The notes under the pieces are model-generated. The model searched no databases and was not told where the DNA came from. It was given only the letters and a program-made list of their open reading frames with translations. This document shows, piece by piece, positions 8,351 through 18,500 of a stretch of 64,000 nucleotides of DNA (position 1 is its first letter; each line of letters opens with the position of its first letter). Source of the stretch: Candidatus Thiovulum stygium (GTDB lineage: Bacteria; Campylobacterota; Campylobacteria; Campylobacterales; Thiovulaceae); assembly GCA_021582295.1 (NCBI GenBank), contig CP091137.1:1196001-1260000 (forward strand), given 5' to 3'. Both the position numbers and the translations under genes were made by a program.

Positions 8351-10075
8351 ATGGACTTTAAAGAGCTATTTACTCAACTTTCAGGGGCTTTTTTAAAGCT
8401 TGATAGAATAAAGCAAGTGATCATATCCCTATCACTTTTTGCTGTTATCGGATTTTTAATATTTTTAATTATTATTTCTACTTCTGAAGACAAAAGCTAT
8501 GCTTATAAATCACTCTTTGAGTCTGTTCCATATACTGAAGCAGGACAGATCGTTGATATTCTAAAAAAAAATGAGATTCAATATGCCATTCAAGATAAGG
8601 GTGGTAATATGGCAACAATTAAAGTTGCAAATGAAGATCTTCCAAATGCTAGAATGCTTGTTTCAAGTGTTGGTTTGCCAAAAGATACTAGAGTTGGTTT
8701 TGAAATTTTTAATAATCAAGAATTTGGTGCTACCGATTTTGATCAAAAAATTAAATATTTAAGAGCAATGGAAGGCGAACTTGCTAAAACTATTGAAAAA
8801 TTAGAACCCGTTGTTAATGCAACTGTTCATATTGCTTTACCTCAAGAATCTCTTTTTGTAGCTAAACAAGTTAATCCAACTGCTTCAGTTGTTTTGAATT
8901 TACATGAAAATATGGTTCTATTACCAAAACAGATCAAAGGTATTAAACATTTAGTTGCTTCAGCAGTACCAAAATTATCTCCTGATGATGTTACGATTGT
9001 TAATGCTTTTGGCGAACCTCTCGGTGATAATGATGAAATGGTTGCTTCAACTGAAGAGGCAAAAAATCAAATGACATATAAAAATCGTTATGAAAAAGCT
9101 TATGAAAATAAAATTATTGAAGTTCTTGCTCCGTTTATTGGTGGAACAGATAGAGTTGTTGCAAAAGTAACGATAGATTTTGATTTTTCAAAAGAAGAGA
9201 GTCAAAGAGAACAATTCGATCCTGAATCAGTTGTTAGAAGCGAACAGAGTGTCGATGAGACTCGTGAAGGTTCAACTCCAAAAGATATTGGCGGTGTTCC
9301 AGGTGCTGTTAGTAATGTTGGTGCTGTTCAAGGTATGAATGATGCTGGAAAAGAAAAATATGAAAAAAGCAAAGCAACTACAAATTATGAGATTTCAAAA
9401 ACTGTTTCTAGTAAAAAAGCTGAATTCTCACGAATTAAACGAGTTACTGCTGCCGTTGTTGTTGATGGAACTTATGCAAAAGATAATGAAGGCAAATATG
9501 TCTATTCTTCTTTAACAGATGAACAAATTAAACAAATTAAAGAATTAGTTGTCGGAGCTATCGGTATAAATAATTCTCGAGGTGATGAGGTCTCTGTTCG
9601 AAATTTTCAATTTAAATCTATTAAAGATATGTTAGAACAAAAAGTTGAACTGAATAGTTGGATAGACAAATTTACTCAACATATGCCAATTAAAGATTTA
9701 GTTAAATATATCTTAGCATTTATTATTTTATATATATTTTATCGACAAGTTATTAAACCATTTGCTGTTAAAATGCTTGAAGAAGTCAAAGAAGATGAAC
9801 AACCTATTAATTTAGAATTTAATAACAATGAAAACATTGATGAAGATTTAACCGAAAAATATACAGCAATGAAGAAAAATATTGAAGTTTCTCTTGGTTT
9901 GCATGAAGGCATAAATGAAGATCAGGTTAAATATGAAATATTAGTTGAACAAATCTCTAAATATATATCAGAACATACAGACGAAGTCAGTAGTCTATTA
10001 CAGCTTTTACTTGAAGAAGAAGGTTCTTTATCTTCAAAAGAGAATAAAGAAACTTTTAATTCAAGTAAACGATAA
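8351..10075 (+). CDS. fliF: Flagellar MS-ring protein FliF
   Basis: This inner-membrane protein of 574 residues forms the MS ring of the flagellar basal body. A transmembrane segment near residues 24-45 is followed by the periplasmic secretin-like ring-building domains (KNEIQYAIQDKGG, GFEIFNNQEFGATDFDQKIKY), a second membrane segment near residues 450-470, and an acidic cytoplasmic tail that binds FliG. The gene contains an intact A9 tract near 8563. In Campylobacter fliF is followed by fliG and fliH; here a TRAP permease subunit follows instead. Confidence 0.96.
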   Translation: MDFKELFTQLSGAFLKLDRIKQVIISLSLFAVIGFLIFLIIISTSEDKSYAYKSLFESVPYTEAGQIVDILKKNEIQYAIQDKGGNMATIKVANEDLPNARMLVSSVGLPKDTRVGFEIFNNQEFGATDFDQKIKYLRAMEGELAKTIEKLEPVVNATVHIALPQESLFVAKQVNPTASVVLNLHENMVLLPKQIKGIKHLVASAVPKLSPDDVTIVNAFGEPLGDNDEMVASTEEAKNQMTYKNRYEKAYENKIIEVLAPFIGGTDRVVAKVTIDFDFSKEESQREQFDPESVVRSEQSVDETREGSTPKDIGGVPGAVSNVGAVQGMNDAGKEKYEKSKATTNYEISKTVSSKKAEFSRIKRVTAAVVVDGTYAKDNEGKYVYSSLTDEQIKQIKELVVGAIGINNSRGDEVSVRNFQFKSIKDMLEQKVELNSWIDKFTQHMPIKDLVKYILAFIILYIFYRQVIKPFAVKMLEEVKEDEQPINLEFNNNENIDEDLTEKYTAMKKNIEVSLGLHEGINEDQVKYEILVEQISKYISEHTDEVSSLLQLLLEEEGSLSSKENKETFNSSKR

Positions 10076-10096
10076 TAAATCAAAGATATTTATATT

Positions 10097-10546
10097 TTGA
10101 AAAAATTTATAATCATAATATTATATATTCTTGTTGCTCTAACTCTTTTTGATGTAATCAATCGCTATATTTTTTCAGCTGGTTCAATTGCAATTCAGGA
10201 GTTAGAGTGGCATCTATTCGATTTAATTATGTTAATTTCAATAAGTTTAACCCTCAAAAATAATAGACATGTTCGAGTAGATATTTTTTATAGCAAAATA
10301 TCTGAAAATCATAAAAGATATATAGATATTATGGCTTATTTAATATTTATTATTCCATTCTCAATATTAATTATTATAAAATCTACTCCTTTTATCATAA
10401 ACAGTTTTATACAAAATGAAATTTCTGCTGATCCTGGAGGTTTGGCTTTTAGATTTCTTGTAAAATCTTTAATAGTCATTGGCTTTTCACTTTTGATTAT
10501 AGAATCAATTAAAAAAATATTAAATATTTTAAATATCACAAAATAA
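10097..10546 (+). CDS. TRAP transporter small permease (DctQ-like), orphan
   Basis: This protein of 149 residues with four hydrophobic segments matches the DctQ small membrane subunit of tripartite ATP-independent periplasmic transporters. Family-typical features are QELEWHLFD in the first loop and NNRHVRVDIFYS after helix 2. It starts with TTG at 10097 and lacks a clear Shine-Dalgarno sequence. Its partners DctM and DctP are not adjacent nor anywhere in the window, which is unusual because these three are normally one operon. It sits between fliF and a SurA-like gene. Confidence 0.8.
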   Translation: MKKFIIIILYILVALTLFDVINRYIFSAGSIAIQELEWHLFDLIMLISISLTLKNNRHVRVDIFYSKISENHKRYIDIMAYLIFIIPFSILIIIKSTPFIINSFIQNEISADPGGLAFRFLVKSLIVIGFSLLIIESIKKILNILNITK

Positions 10547-10561
10547 ATAAAAAGGTCAAAA

Positions 10562-11407
10562 ATGAATAAATTTACTTTTATATCAATATTATCACTTTCA
10601 TTAATTATTGAATCTAATATTGCCTCAACAATTAATATAAATGGTATTGCAATTAAAGTTAATGGAATTCCAATTACAAAATTTGATATTGAACATAGTG
10701 CGAAAGAATTAAAAATTTCTCGAGATAATGCTGTGAAAATTCAAATTAATAAAGCTCTTGAACAGAGTGAAATTGAAAAGTTTGAGCTAAAAGCTGAAAG
10801 TGATGAAATTGAAAATATGTTAAATTACATTATGAAAAATTTCAATATATCTTCAAAATCAGATTTATATGCAATGGCTCAACGAGATGGAATTTCGCGA
10901 GACGAATTCCTAAAAAATATTGAATTTCAAATTTTGCAACCACAACTTTATCGCAAAATTGCAATGCAAAAAACTGTTCAACCATCTGAAGATGAATTAC
11001 AAGATGAATATAAAAAAAATAAACAGAGTTATTTAGTTGGTGAAAAATATCAATTTAAATTATATTATGCAAAAGATCCAAATGAATTAATAAAATTTAA
11101 AGAAAATCCTCTAAAGAAAAATAAGAATATTTATACAGAATCATTAAAAGTGTCAATTCAAGATTTAAATCCAGAACAGATTTCAATTTTAAATAGTTTA
11201 AAAGTTGGAGAGTTTTCTAATATTATAAAATTTGATAATAAAATTGGAATAGTTCAATTAGAGGCGATGACAAATTTACATTATCAAAAATTTGAAGATA
11301 TTCGTGAAAAAATATCTGAATCTTTGATAATGGCAAGACAAAAAGAGGCTCTTGAAAGATATTTTCAAAAATTAAAAGCTGAAGCAACAATTGAATATTT
11401 AAGATAA
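10562..11407 (+). CDS. Periplasmic SurA-like chaperone / peptidyl-prolyl isomerase
   Basis: This exported protein of 281 residues has the SurA/PpiC architecture: signal peptide (about residues 1-21), a helical SurA N-terminal chaperone domain (VNGIPITKFDIEHSAKELKIS, DAVKIQINKALEQ), and a parvulin-like C-terminal half (EKYQFKLYYAKDPNE, VGEFSNIIKFDNKIGIVQLEAM). It likely assists outer-membrane protein folding. The parvulin active-site residues are not clear by eye, so enzyme activity is uncertain. AAAAGGTC precedes the ATG. Confidence 0.8.
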   Translation: MNKFTFISILSLSLIIESNIASTININGIAIKVNGIPITKFDIEHSAKELKISRDNAVKIQINKALEQSEIEKFELKAESDEIENMLNYIMKNFNISSKSDLYAMAQRDGISRDEFLKNIEFQILQPQLYRKIAMQKTVQPSEDELQDEYKKNKQSYLVGEKYQFKLYYAKDPNELIKFKENPLKKNKNIYTESLKVSIQDLNPEQISILNSLKVGEFSNIIKFDNKIGIVQLEAMTNLHYQKFEDIREKISESLIMARQKEALERYFQKLKAEATIEYLR

Positions 11408-11421
11408 ATATATTTATAAAA

Positions 11422-12380
11422 ATGAGAGAAATTTTAACATTTGGAAAATATCTTCGCAATAAATTCGGAGAATCAGTTTATAAAGTGCCAATCGTTCTCT
11501 CGGGCTTTACTTGTCCAAATATCGATGGAACCGTTGCTCGAGGCGGTTGTACATTTTGTGAAAATGAATCTTTTAATCCATCATTAAATAAAATTGAAAA
11601 AGTTCGCGGATTTTCATTAAATTTAAAATCAACAATAAATCCACTTTTAGAAAAACAAATAGGAGAATTAAAAGCACAATATTTTGCTATATCTTCTCAT
11701 ATTCGTAAAATAAAAAAATAGAAAAATTTATAGTATATTTTCAAGCTTTTACAAATACATATGCACCAATAAATACACTTGAAACTCTTTATCTTGAAGC
11801 TTTAAAACTTGAAGGAGTTATTGGTTTAAGTATTGGTACTCGAAGCGATTCCATTACCGATGAGGTTCTCGAACTTTTAAAAAAGCTTTCGGAACAATAT
11901 GAGATTTGGATTGAGTTTGGAGTTCAATCGATTTTTGATGAGACATTGCAAAAAATTAATCGCGGACACGATTATCAAAATCTTGAAAATGCAATTTTAA
12001 AAAGTAAAAGTTATGGTTTGAATGTTTGCGGACATCTGATTTTTGGTTTGCCAGACGAAAGTGATGAGATGATGTTGGCAACTTTTAATCGTGCAATTGA
12101 ATTAGGGATTGATTCGCTGAAAATTCATCCACTTTATATTGTTGAACGAACTGCATTAGCAAATCAATTTAAACGAGGCGATTTCGTTCCAATTTCAGAA
12201 GAACGATATATTTCGAACCTTATCAAAGCTTTATCTAATTTGCCTTCAAATATTTCTATTCAACGAATTACTGCTGGAATAGAAAATTCAACTTTGTTAT
12301 CTCCTAAATGGTGCTTTAATAAACAGCAAAGCATCAAAAAAATACGACAAGAGTTATATAAATTATCTATAAAATATTGA
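11422..12380 (+). CDS. Radical SAM protein of the YhcC/TIGR01212 type, frame break at A7
   Basis: Two frames together encode one radical SAM protein. The first (11422-11721) carries CPNIDGTVARGGCTFC, the cysteine cluster of the TIGR01212 family. It stops at TAG right after AAAAAAA at 11712-11718. The sequence continues in the -1 frame as IEKFIVYFQAFTNTYAP and on to 12380. One extra A gives a continuous 319-residue protein of normal family length that reads through without a gap in homology. The substrate of this family is not known. Sequencing error, phase variation and slippage are the possible explanations. A GATGAGGT site is at 11859-11866. Confidence 0.82.
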
Positions 12381-12435
12381 ATTTAATATTTTAATTATTG
12401 AAGCTATAAGAATTTAAAATATTTTCAAATAGCTA

Positions 12436-12463
12436 TTGACTTTACTTTTTTTTTTTATACAAT
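12436..12463 (+). promoter_or_regulatory. Predicted promoter of the tRNA cluster
   Basis: TTGACT (12436-12441), a 16-base spacer and TACAAT (12458-12463) form a near-consensus sigma-70 promoter ending 18 bases before the first tRNA. The spacer includes a long T run, as is common in Campylobacterota promoters. Confidence 0.6.
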
Positions 12464-12481
12464 TCCACCATCTTTTTAATC

Positions 12482-12557
12482 GCGGGAATAGCTCAGTTGG
12501 TAGAGCATAACCTTGCCAAGGTTGGGGTCGCGGGTTCGAATCCCGTTTCCCGCTCCA
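12482..12557 (+). tRNA. tRNA-Gly (GCC)
   Basis: The acceptor arms GCGGGAA and TTCCCGC pair fully, the anticodon loop TTGCCAA gives anticodon GCC, the GGTTCGAATCC T-arm is standard, and CCA is encoded at 12555-12557. First of four clustered tRNAs. Confidence 0.97.
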
Positions 12558-12589
12558 TTATTTTGATGATAAACTTGATTTTAAAATTA

Positions 12590-12676
12590 GCCCAGGTGGC
12601 GAAATAGGTAGACGCAAGGGACTTAAAATCCCTCGGTAGTAATACTGTACCGGTTCAAGTCCGGTTCTGGGCACCA
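12590..12676 (+). tRNA. tRNA-Leu (TAA)
   Basis: Acceptor GCCCAGG pairs with TCTGGGC (one G-U). The anticodon loop CTTAAAA gives TAA. A long variable arm, as expected for class II tRNAs, precedes the GGTTCAAGTCC T-arm. CCA is encoded. Confidence 0.96.
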
Positions 12677-12686
12677 CTTTTAATAA

Positions 12687-12761
12687 GGCGGCATAGCCAA
12701 GTGGTAAGGCAGAAGCCTGCAAAGCTTTCATCCCCCAGTTCAAATCTGGGTGTCGCCTCCA
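12687..12761 (+). tRNA. tRNA-Cys (GCA)
   Basis: Acceptor GGCGGCA pairs with TGTCGCC (one G-U). The anticodon loop CTGCAAA gives GCA, U73 is the Cys discriminator, and CCA is encoded at 12759-12761. Confidence 0.96.
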
Positions 12762-12797
12762 CAGGTGTTTTATTTTTTAAAGTTTATATTTTTATGC

Positions 12798-12888
12798 GGG
12801 GCGATGGCAGAGCTTGGTTTATTGCACCGGTCTTGAAAACCGACGAGGCTTGAAACCTCCCAGGGTTCGAATCCCTGTCTCCCCGCCA
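12798..12888 (+). tRNA. tRNA-Ser (TGA)
   Basis: The anticodon loop CTTGAAA gives TGA. A long variable arm (GAGGCTTGAAACCTC) and G73 are typical of Ser. The acceptor GGGGCGA pairs with TCTCCCC except for a C-U mismatch at the fifth pair (12802 with 12880). CCA is encoded. Last of the cluster. Confidence 0.93.
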
Positions 12889-12927
12889 CTTCTTAAAATC
12901 TTCATATAAATCCAAACATAATATTTT

Positions 12928-12971
12928 TTAACTTTATATTTTATAATAATTAACTTTATATTTTATAATAA
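12928..12971. repeat. Perfect 2 x 22-bp tandem repeat
   Basis: The 22-bp unit occupying 12928-12949 is repeated exactly at 12950-12971. Each unit contains TATAAT (12942-12947 and 12964-12969). It follows the tRNA cluster and precedes the Lcl-domain gene, and it could duplicate a -10 element. Confidence 0.8.
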
Positions 12972-13014
12972 ATGGTAAAATTAGTTTTATACTTTTATTT
13001 TAAAGAAACTTTTA

Positions 13015-13454
13015 ATGATTTTAAAAAAATATTTATTTACTTTTTATTTTTCCTTCAAATACTTTATTCAAAAGAGAGATTTAGCCATTCTGGAAATGTT
13101 GTTTTTGATTTTGAAAAAGAGTTAATTTGGGAAGATCAAAAGAATATTAAAAAAGCAAATTGGATTGAAGCAAATGAATATTGCAAAAAATTAGAACTTG
13201 ATGGATATCTTAATTGGAGATTGCCTTATTTACATGAATTAGAGAGTATTTATATAAATGAGAACCTTAATAATAAAGATTGGAAAATTAATGAAGTTTT
13301 TAACTATACTTCTCGTGATTGGTATTGGAGTAAAACAAAATTTCATAGCAATTCAATGCAAAGTTGGTTAATGAGATTTTATAATAGCAGTGGCGAAATT
13401 GGTTTAGATTTAAGTTTTAAACACTCTGTTAGATGTGTAAAATATATTAAATAA
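13015..13454 (+). CDS. Secreted Lcl-domain (DUF1566) protein, frame break at A7 in signal peptide
   Basis: The C-terminal part is a DUF1566/Lcl domain: FDFEKELIWEDQKN, YCKKLELDGYLNWRLPYLHELESI, WYWSKTK and a final VRCVKYI. Such domains are found on secreted, ligand-binding proteins. The in-frame start at 12972 has no ribosome site and gives a poor N-terminus. The ATG at 13015 reads MILKK and then, if the A7 at 13023-13029 were A8, continues as a clean signal peptide (IFIYFLFFLQILYSKE) into the domain, 146 residues in all. I therefore prefer 13015 with one missing A. Its 3' end overlaps the convergent asparaginase-like gene by 8 bp. Confidence 0.65.
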
Positions 13455-13941
13455 TTTCGAATTTACCTAAAGCTCTATTTTTATAAATATTTTTATAATT
13501 TGAGATTAATCCACTCATTGCGATCATTATTTCTGAATTATTAGATATTTGTAAATAAGATAGAGCAACTCCAAAATTAATAGCTCCATCTACTGGATTA
13601 ATTGATATTGGATTCATAGCTCCTAACAAAACTATTTGTTTAGTTTGAATTTTTTCAGCTAAATATTTAGCGGTTAAATCAATTGTATCTGTTCCATGGA
13701 TAATTATAATTTTAGATATGTTTTTGTTCTGAATTATTTTTAAAATTTCTTCGCGATCGCTATCTAACATTTCAAGACTATCTTTATAAATAGTCCCGAT
13801 TATTTCAATGTTTTTTATATTTGAAAGTTCTAATAATTTTTCAACTGCTAAATTATCTTTTGGAACAACTAGATTACCAGTTATATAATCATATCTTTTA
13901 TTAAAAGTTCCTCCAGTATTTATAATTAATAATTCCGACAT
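13447..13941 (-). CDS. Single-domain asparaginase-like protein
   Basis: At 164 residues this corresponds only to the N-terminal domain of L-asparaginase. The two catalytic threonine motifs are present: INTGGTFNKR near residue 7 and IIIHGTDTIDLTAKYL near residue 82. The C-terminal domain that completes classic asparaginases (about 330 residues) is absent, with no sign of a downstream remnant. Short versions of this kind occur in Campylobacterota, so it may be a genuine small family of unknown substrate. The ATG abuts the stop of the SUMF1-type lipoprotein gene upstream, so they are probably co-transcribed. Confidence 0.75.
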   Translation of the reverse strand: MSELLIINTGGTFNKRYDYITGNLVVPKDNLAVEKLLELSNIKNIEIIGTIYKDSLEMLDSDREEILKIIQNKNISKIIIIHGTDTIDLTAKYLAEKIQTKQIVLLGAMNPISINPVDGAINFGVALSYLQISNNSEIMIAMSGLISNYKNIYKNRALGKFEII

Positions 13942-14769
13942 CTATTTTAGACCTTTCATTTTATTTTTCTTTTTAACTTCCATAACAAGACGAAAACCAG
14001 TATCATTCATTTTAAGAGATGATATAAAACCCATTCGATTATTTGTTTTTAAATTTATTTCAGAGTCATTCCACGAACCACCTTTTGCAACTCGCTCATC
14101 ACTATTTTTTATCTTTTTTGCTTTGCCATCATTTGGAATTGCCAAAATATTTGGTTGATAATTATCTTCACACCATTCCCAAACATTGCCGACCAAATCA
14201 TGAATATTTAAACTGTTTGGTAATTTTTCGCCTATTTGATGTGCAGAATCATATGAATTTGAAGCAATCCAACCGTAATAACCTAATTCTTGGGTAAAAA
14301 TCTCTTTTGAGGCAAATTCCCATTCAGCTTCAGTTGGCAATCGATATTTATCTCCACTTTTTTGACTTAACCATTCAGCATAAGCAACAGCATCATCATA
14401 AGTGATATTTGTTACAGGCATTTTACCTCGTCCCCAGCCATTATCACTTGGTAACTTTTTTTTATTAGCTCTTGCGAATTTATCATATTCTTCAAACGAG
14501 ACTTCATATTTACCTATAAAAAATTCATCTTTTATATTAATATTATTATTTTTTATGGCAAAAGTTCCACTATTAATTAAAACCATTTCTGGAGCTATAT
14601 AACTGCCATTATCTTTTCCCTCCATTTCTATCAAACCACTTTCTACTTCTAATGGCATAAAGTTGATATTTTCTTCTATTATTTCTTCTACCTCTTCTTC
14701 TTCGATTTCGAGTATAGAACAGCCAGATAAACTAAACACTAATATATAATTTAAATATCTAAAAGACAT
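13942..14769 (-). CDS. SUMF1/formylglycine-generating-enzyme-like lipoprotein
   Basis: A lipoprotein signal (MSFRYLNYILVFSLSGCS) is followed by an acidic linker and an FGE-sulfatase fold domain: FFIGKYEVSFEEYDKF, MPVTNITYDDAVAYAEWLS, YRLPTEAEWEFASK, DLVGNVWEWCEDN, VAKGGSWND and a terminal GFRLVME. In the family the fold is often non-catalytic and serves binding; the paired active-site cysteines of true FGE are not evident. The start at 14769 is chosen over 14784 because GGAGG lies seven bases before it. It overlaps the upstream outer-membrane gene by 11 bp. Confidence 0.82.
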   Translation of the reverse strand: MSFRYLNYILVFSLSGCSILEIEEEEVEEIIEENINFMPLEVESGLIEMEGKDNGSYIAPEMVLINSGTFAIKNNNINIKDEFFIGKYEVSFEEYDKFARANKKKLPSDNGWGRGKMPVTNITYDDAVAYAEWLSQKSGDKYRLPTEAEWEFASKEIFTQELGYYGWIASNSYDSAHQIGEKLPNSLNIHDLVGNVWEWCEDNYQPNILAIPNDGKAKKIKNSDERVAKGGSWNDSEINLKTNNRMGFISSLKMNDTGFRLVMEVKKKNKMKGLK

Positions 14770-15591
14770 AAGTTGCCTCCACAAAATAAGAGCGATCTAT
14801 AAAATATAAATTAGCTTCATTTGTAATTCCGTAATCGATTCCCGCTGAAAAACGAAAAGGGGAAATATCCAAATGAAAAACTAAACCATATTTACCTAAA
14901 ATTGAAGTTGTATTTAAAAGAGTGATTGTATCGCCTCTTTCAACTAAAGCTCCGTTAAATATACCTATATTATTAGCCAAAGAATTATTCAAATCACTTG
15001 AATATTTAAGATAAAAAGCTTCACCATTTAAAATATTAATTCCACCTCCAATATATCCACCAAATGATAGAATTGAGATTCTATATAAAATTTCACCAAT
15101 CCACGAAAAAGCTAGAGCTTTAATTTCCGAACCAACTGATAATTGATTTCCATATGGAAATTGACCAGTTGTATCTAAAAAAGGATCTTGAAATGAAAAA
15201 GTTTTATAAGTAGTTTGAATGCTATTTCTAAAAAGAACTCGATCATTTCGTGCTAATGAGATATCTCTAAAATTTACTTTTAAAATTGGTGAAAATATAC
15301 TCTTTGAATAAAACTCAATATTTCTATTAATTGTTGGAAACTCGAGTTTATCCGTAATTTCAAGATAAGATTCATTAAAAGAGGCTAAACCAATTTCAAA
15401 ACTAATCATAGGTTTGTATTTAAGTTTATTTTCCATCTCTTTATTTATGTTTTTTTTGAATTAAAACCTATTGGATAATATCTTTCGCTTGATTTATTAG
15501 ATATATCGATAATTCCACCATTTTGAATATTTTCAGAATATAAATATAGTGATGAGGTTATAAAAATAGCTAAGATTTTCAACCTCATCAT
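14759..15591 (-). CDS. Predicted outer-membrane beta-barrel protein, frame break at A8
   Basis: The open frame 14759-15436 encodes alternating hydrophobic and polar strands and ends in a terminal Phe (EATYVF), as outer-membrane barrels do, but it has no signal peptide. Directly upstream in another frame is MMRLKILAIFITSSLYLYSE, a good signal peptide, leading to an A8 tract (T8 on the plus strand, 15450-15457). One extra A joins the two into a 277-residue precursor. I see no match to a named porin family. The gene starts five bases after the giant secreted protein ends and overlaps the next gene, so the block reads as one operon. Confidence 0.6.
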
Positions 15592-15595
15592 ACTT

Positions 15596-18500
15596 TTAAT
15601 TACTGTTTTTCTGAATAGTTTGATTAAGTTCGTTTGAAAAATTATAATCAGGTAAATAAAGACATTTTGAACTATTAAGTTCTAGTTGATCAAATGTAGT
15701 TTTATAAAGCCAAGTATTATTTACATCTATTAAAATAGTTTTTACATCACCACCATTATATGAACTTAAAAAAGCTGTTTTTGAGAACTGAATAGAAGCT
15801 GATTTACTATTTACTTCAAAACATAATGCCGTTTTAACAGGTATATCACTTGAAACCGATGAGGTTGAAACAGAATCGTAAGCAATTCTAATTGTATAGT
15901 TATGTTCAGAATCATTACCGTCATTAGTTAAAATAACTCCATTATCGCTATTTAACTGTTTTGTAAATTCGCATTTGTTGTTATAAATATATGGTTTATT
16001 ATCAACCATGCCATATGTTGTATTCACTTCTAAAATTGAAGCATTTTTATAAATTGCGAACCAATCAGGAATAAAAGCGATATCTGAAGCTCTGAAATTA
16101 GTTGTTTCAGGATCTCCATCAACGGCAACAACTCGCCAATCGCTATTATTTGTATCGAAATCTGGAGCATCAGCACAAATATTATAGAGCATAAAGTTTA
16201 AAGTCGTATTGTTATCGTTGTGATTAATTTCATTACCGATTTCGTCTGCAGGATAATCTATCGTTGTATTGCGACTACTTGACATTAGAGTTTGATCTTT
16301 TTTAGAATATGTAACGGAAAGATTGACATCACATTTAAGAGATGTCTGAGGTGTTGTTTGCGAAGAAACATTCCAATATCCGTTGTTGCAAGAAATATAT
16401 TTGCCATCAGGACTATAAGTGGTTTTATTTGTATCGTTACCATCTATATACCATCTTAAATTATTATAAGATAAATTTACTTCACTTCCGATTGTATTTG
16501 AACTATTTGAATTATTAATAATCTTAAGTTCATCCAATTTTTCAGTAGTTAAATTAACATCATACACATCTAACACATAAATTATTACATCTAACATACT
16601 CATATAAGTTGATGAATCTGAAGGTTTAAATGACCAATTTGTAAGATTATTGATTAAGCGAGAATCTAAATTTGATGAATTATAGTCATATTTTACAACT
16701 CCTTCATACAATCTTATTGTTTTTATAGTTGGAGTTGAAGTTATTGGAACTGTATAAGTGTATTGAAACTCATCAACCTTGTTTCCGTAATAGCCATCAC
16801 AACTACCAACACAAGTTTTATAATCATTTTCAGGAGTTAAATATTTAACCCAATTTTCATTATTTGGATTTGTAGCTTCTTTATCACTTATTCCGCCTTT
16901 ATAGATATTAAATCCAGTTGTATCATTTGAAGCAGAACCTATAAATAGAGTTTTACCATCAAAAAATTCTAAAACAGGTTTAACAGGTGGCTTGTTATCA
17001 AAAATAACCTCATCACTACCACTGTTACCTTTTTCATCATAAGCTGTAACCGTAATATTTATATCTTTTTGTTCAAGATTTTGCAAATCATCGCTACTAA
17101 AACTCAATGAATAATTTTTACCATTTTTGATAAGCTGATATTCACGATCGCCAATTTTTGCAGAAACCGTAATAAAATCGCTATCACTATTTGAAACAGT
17201 TGCCGAAAGAGTTCCAGTGAAAAAATTATCAACATTTCCGCCAGTAACATAAGTTGAATTACTCTCATTATTATCATAATGTTGAATATAGTTTGGTTTA
17301 AAAGTTGCTGTTACAGTTATAGGTGTATAAGTTTCTTGTTCTACTTTAATAAAATAGCCATTTTCTATTTCAGTAGTATATAAATTATAGTCAAAACTAA
17401 ACCACTCATCTGCAGGAACTGTCAAATCGATATATCTCCAACTAACAGAAGTTCCACGATTCACTGCTGACAACATCGAAGTTACAGAATAACCATTTTC
17501 ACGAATCAGATATAAAACTCCATCAGAAGTTGGATAATCAGGTGTATAAATTGGAATATATCTTAAATCATCGCTTAAAGTTTTAACATTTTTAAGAGCA
17601 ACTCCGCCAGTGCTGTTTGATTCGCCAGTCCCATTAGCAGATTGATTTGATTCAACAGCTGAAAAATATCCAGTAATTGTAAATCCAGTTCCAGAACTAT
17701 TACATTCAGCAAAAACATTTGCACTCAAGGCATTAATCTTTGATGCGAATGCAGAACAAGTTAAACTATTATTATTATCAATTGTTATCAATTCATCGAT
17801 TTTTAAATTGGTGTCATTGCCGTCATTACTAATAACGAATGTATATCTACTTTTATTAATATCAGCTTTTGCCAATTCATCAATAGAATAAACTTTTGTA
17901 ATTGAACCGAGAGCTAAAGGATCATTTGAAACAACTCGAGAAAAGATATTTCCAGTTCCATGTTCTTTGATATCAAAGTTTCGATAAGTTGGATTTGTTG
18001 TCATAATAAAAATAGAATAATTTTGATCTTTAACTATTGATGTATTTGCATCGAAATCGTTACCAATTGCACTGTTAATTGTACCAAGTGCCAATTCTGT
18101 GCAATTGCTATCAGTACAATTCCAATTTAATGCAATATTTGATGAGGTGTAATCGCCATCACCTGTTTTATCAAAATAAACTGTTGCATTTGTATCATTA
18201 TCATCTATTCGATAAACTTTAATAAAACTATTATCTCGGATATAAAAAGGTGAAGAACTTGTAAAAAGAATTGAATCATTTTTATCATTCAAATCTAAAT
18301 CTAAAATTGTAGCTTTGAAACCACTTGGCAAACCTGTAACATTTAATAATTGATTTGAAGTTGTATTTATAGAAAAATTAGTATCATTAATTGAAGCTTG
18401 ACATTTATTAAAATAGCTTGAATTACAAGCTCCGCTAACAGTTCCGTTACCATCATTATTAATTGTAACAACTAAACCATATTCACCATATTGCGATGAA

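Noticed and set aside
14043-14602. Plus-strand open frames opposite the SUMF1-type lipoprotein gene
   Set aside because: They lie antisense to a gene with clear domain motifs, have no ribosome sites and translate to low-complexity, unrelated sequence.
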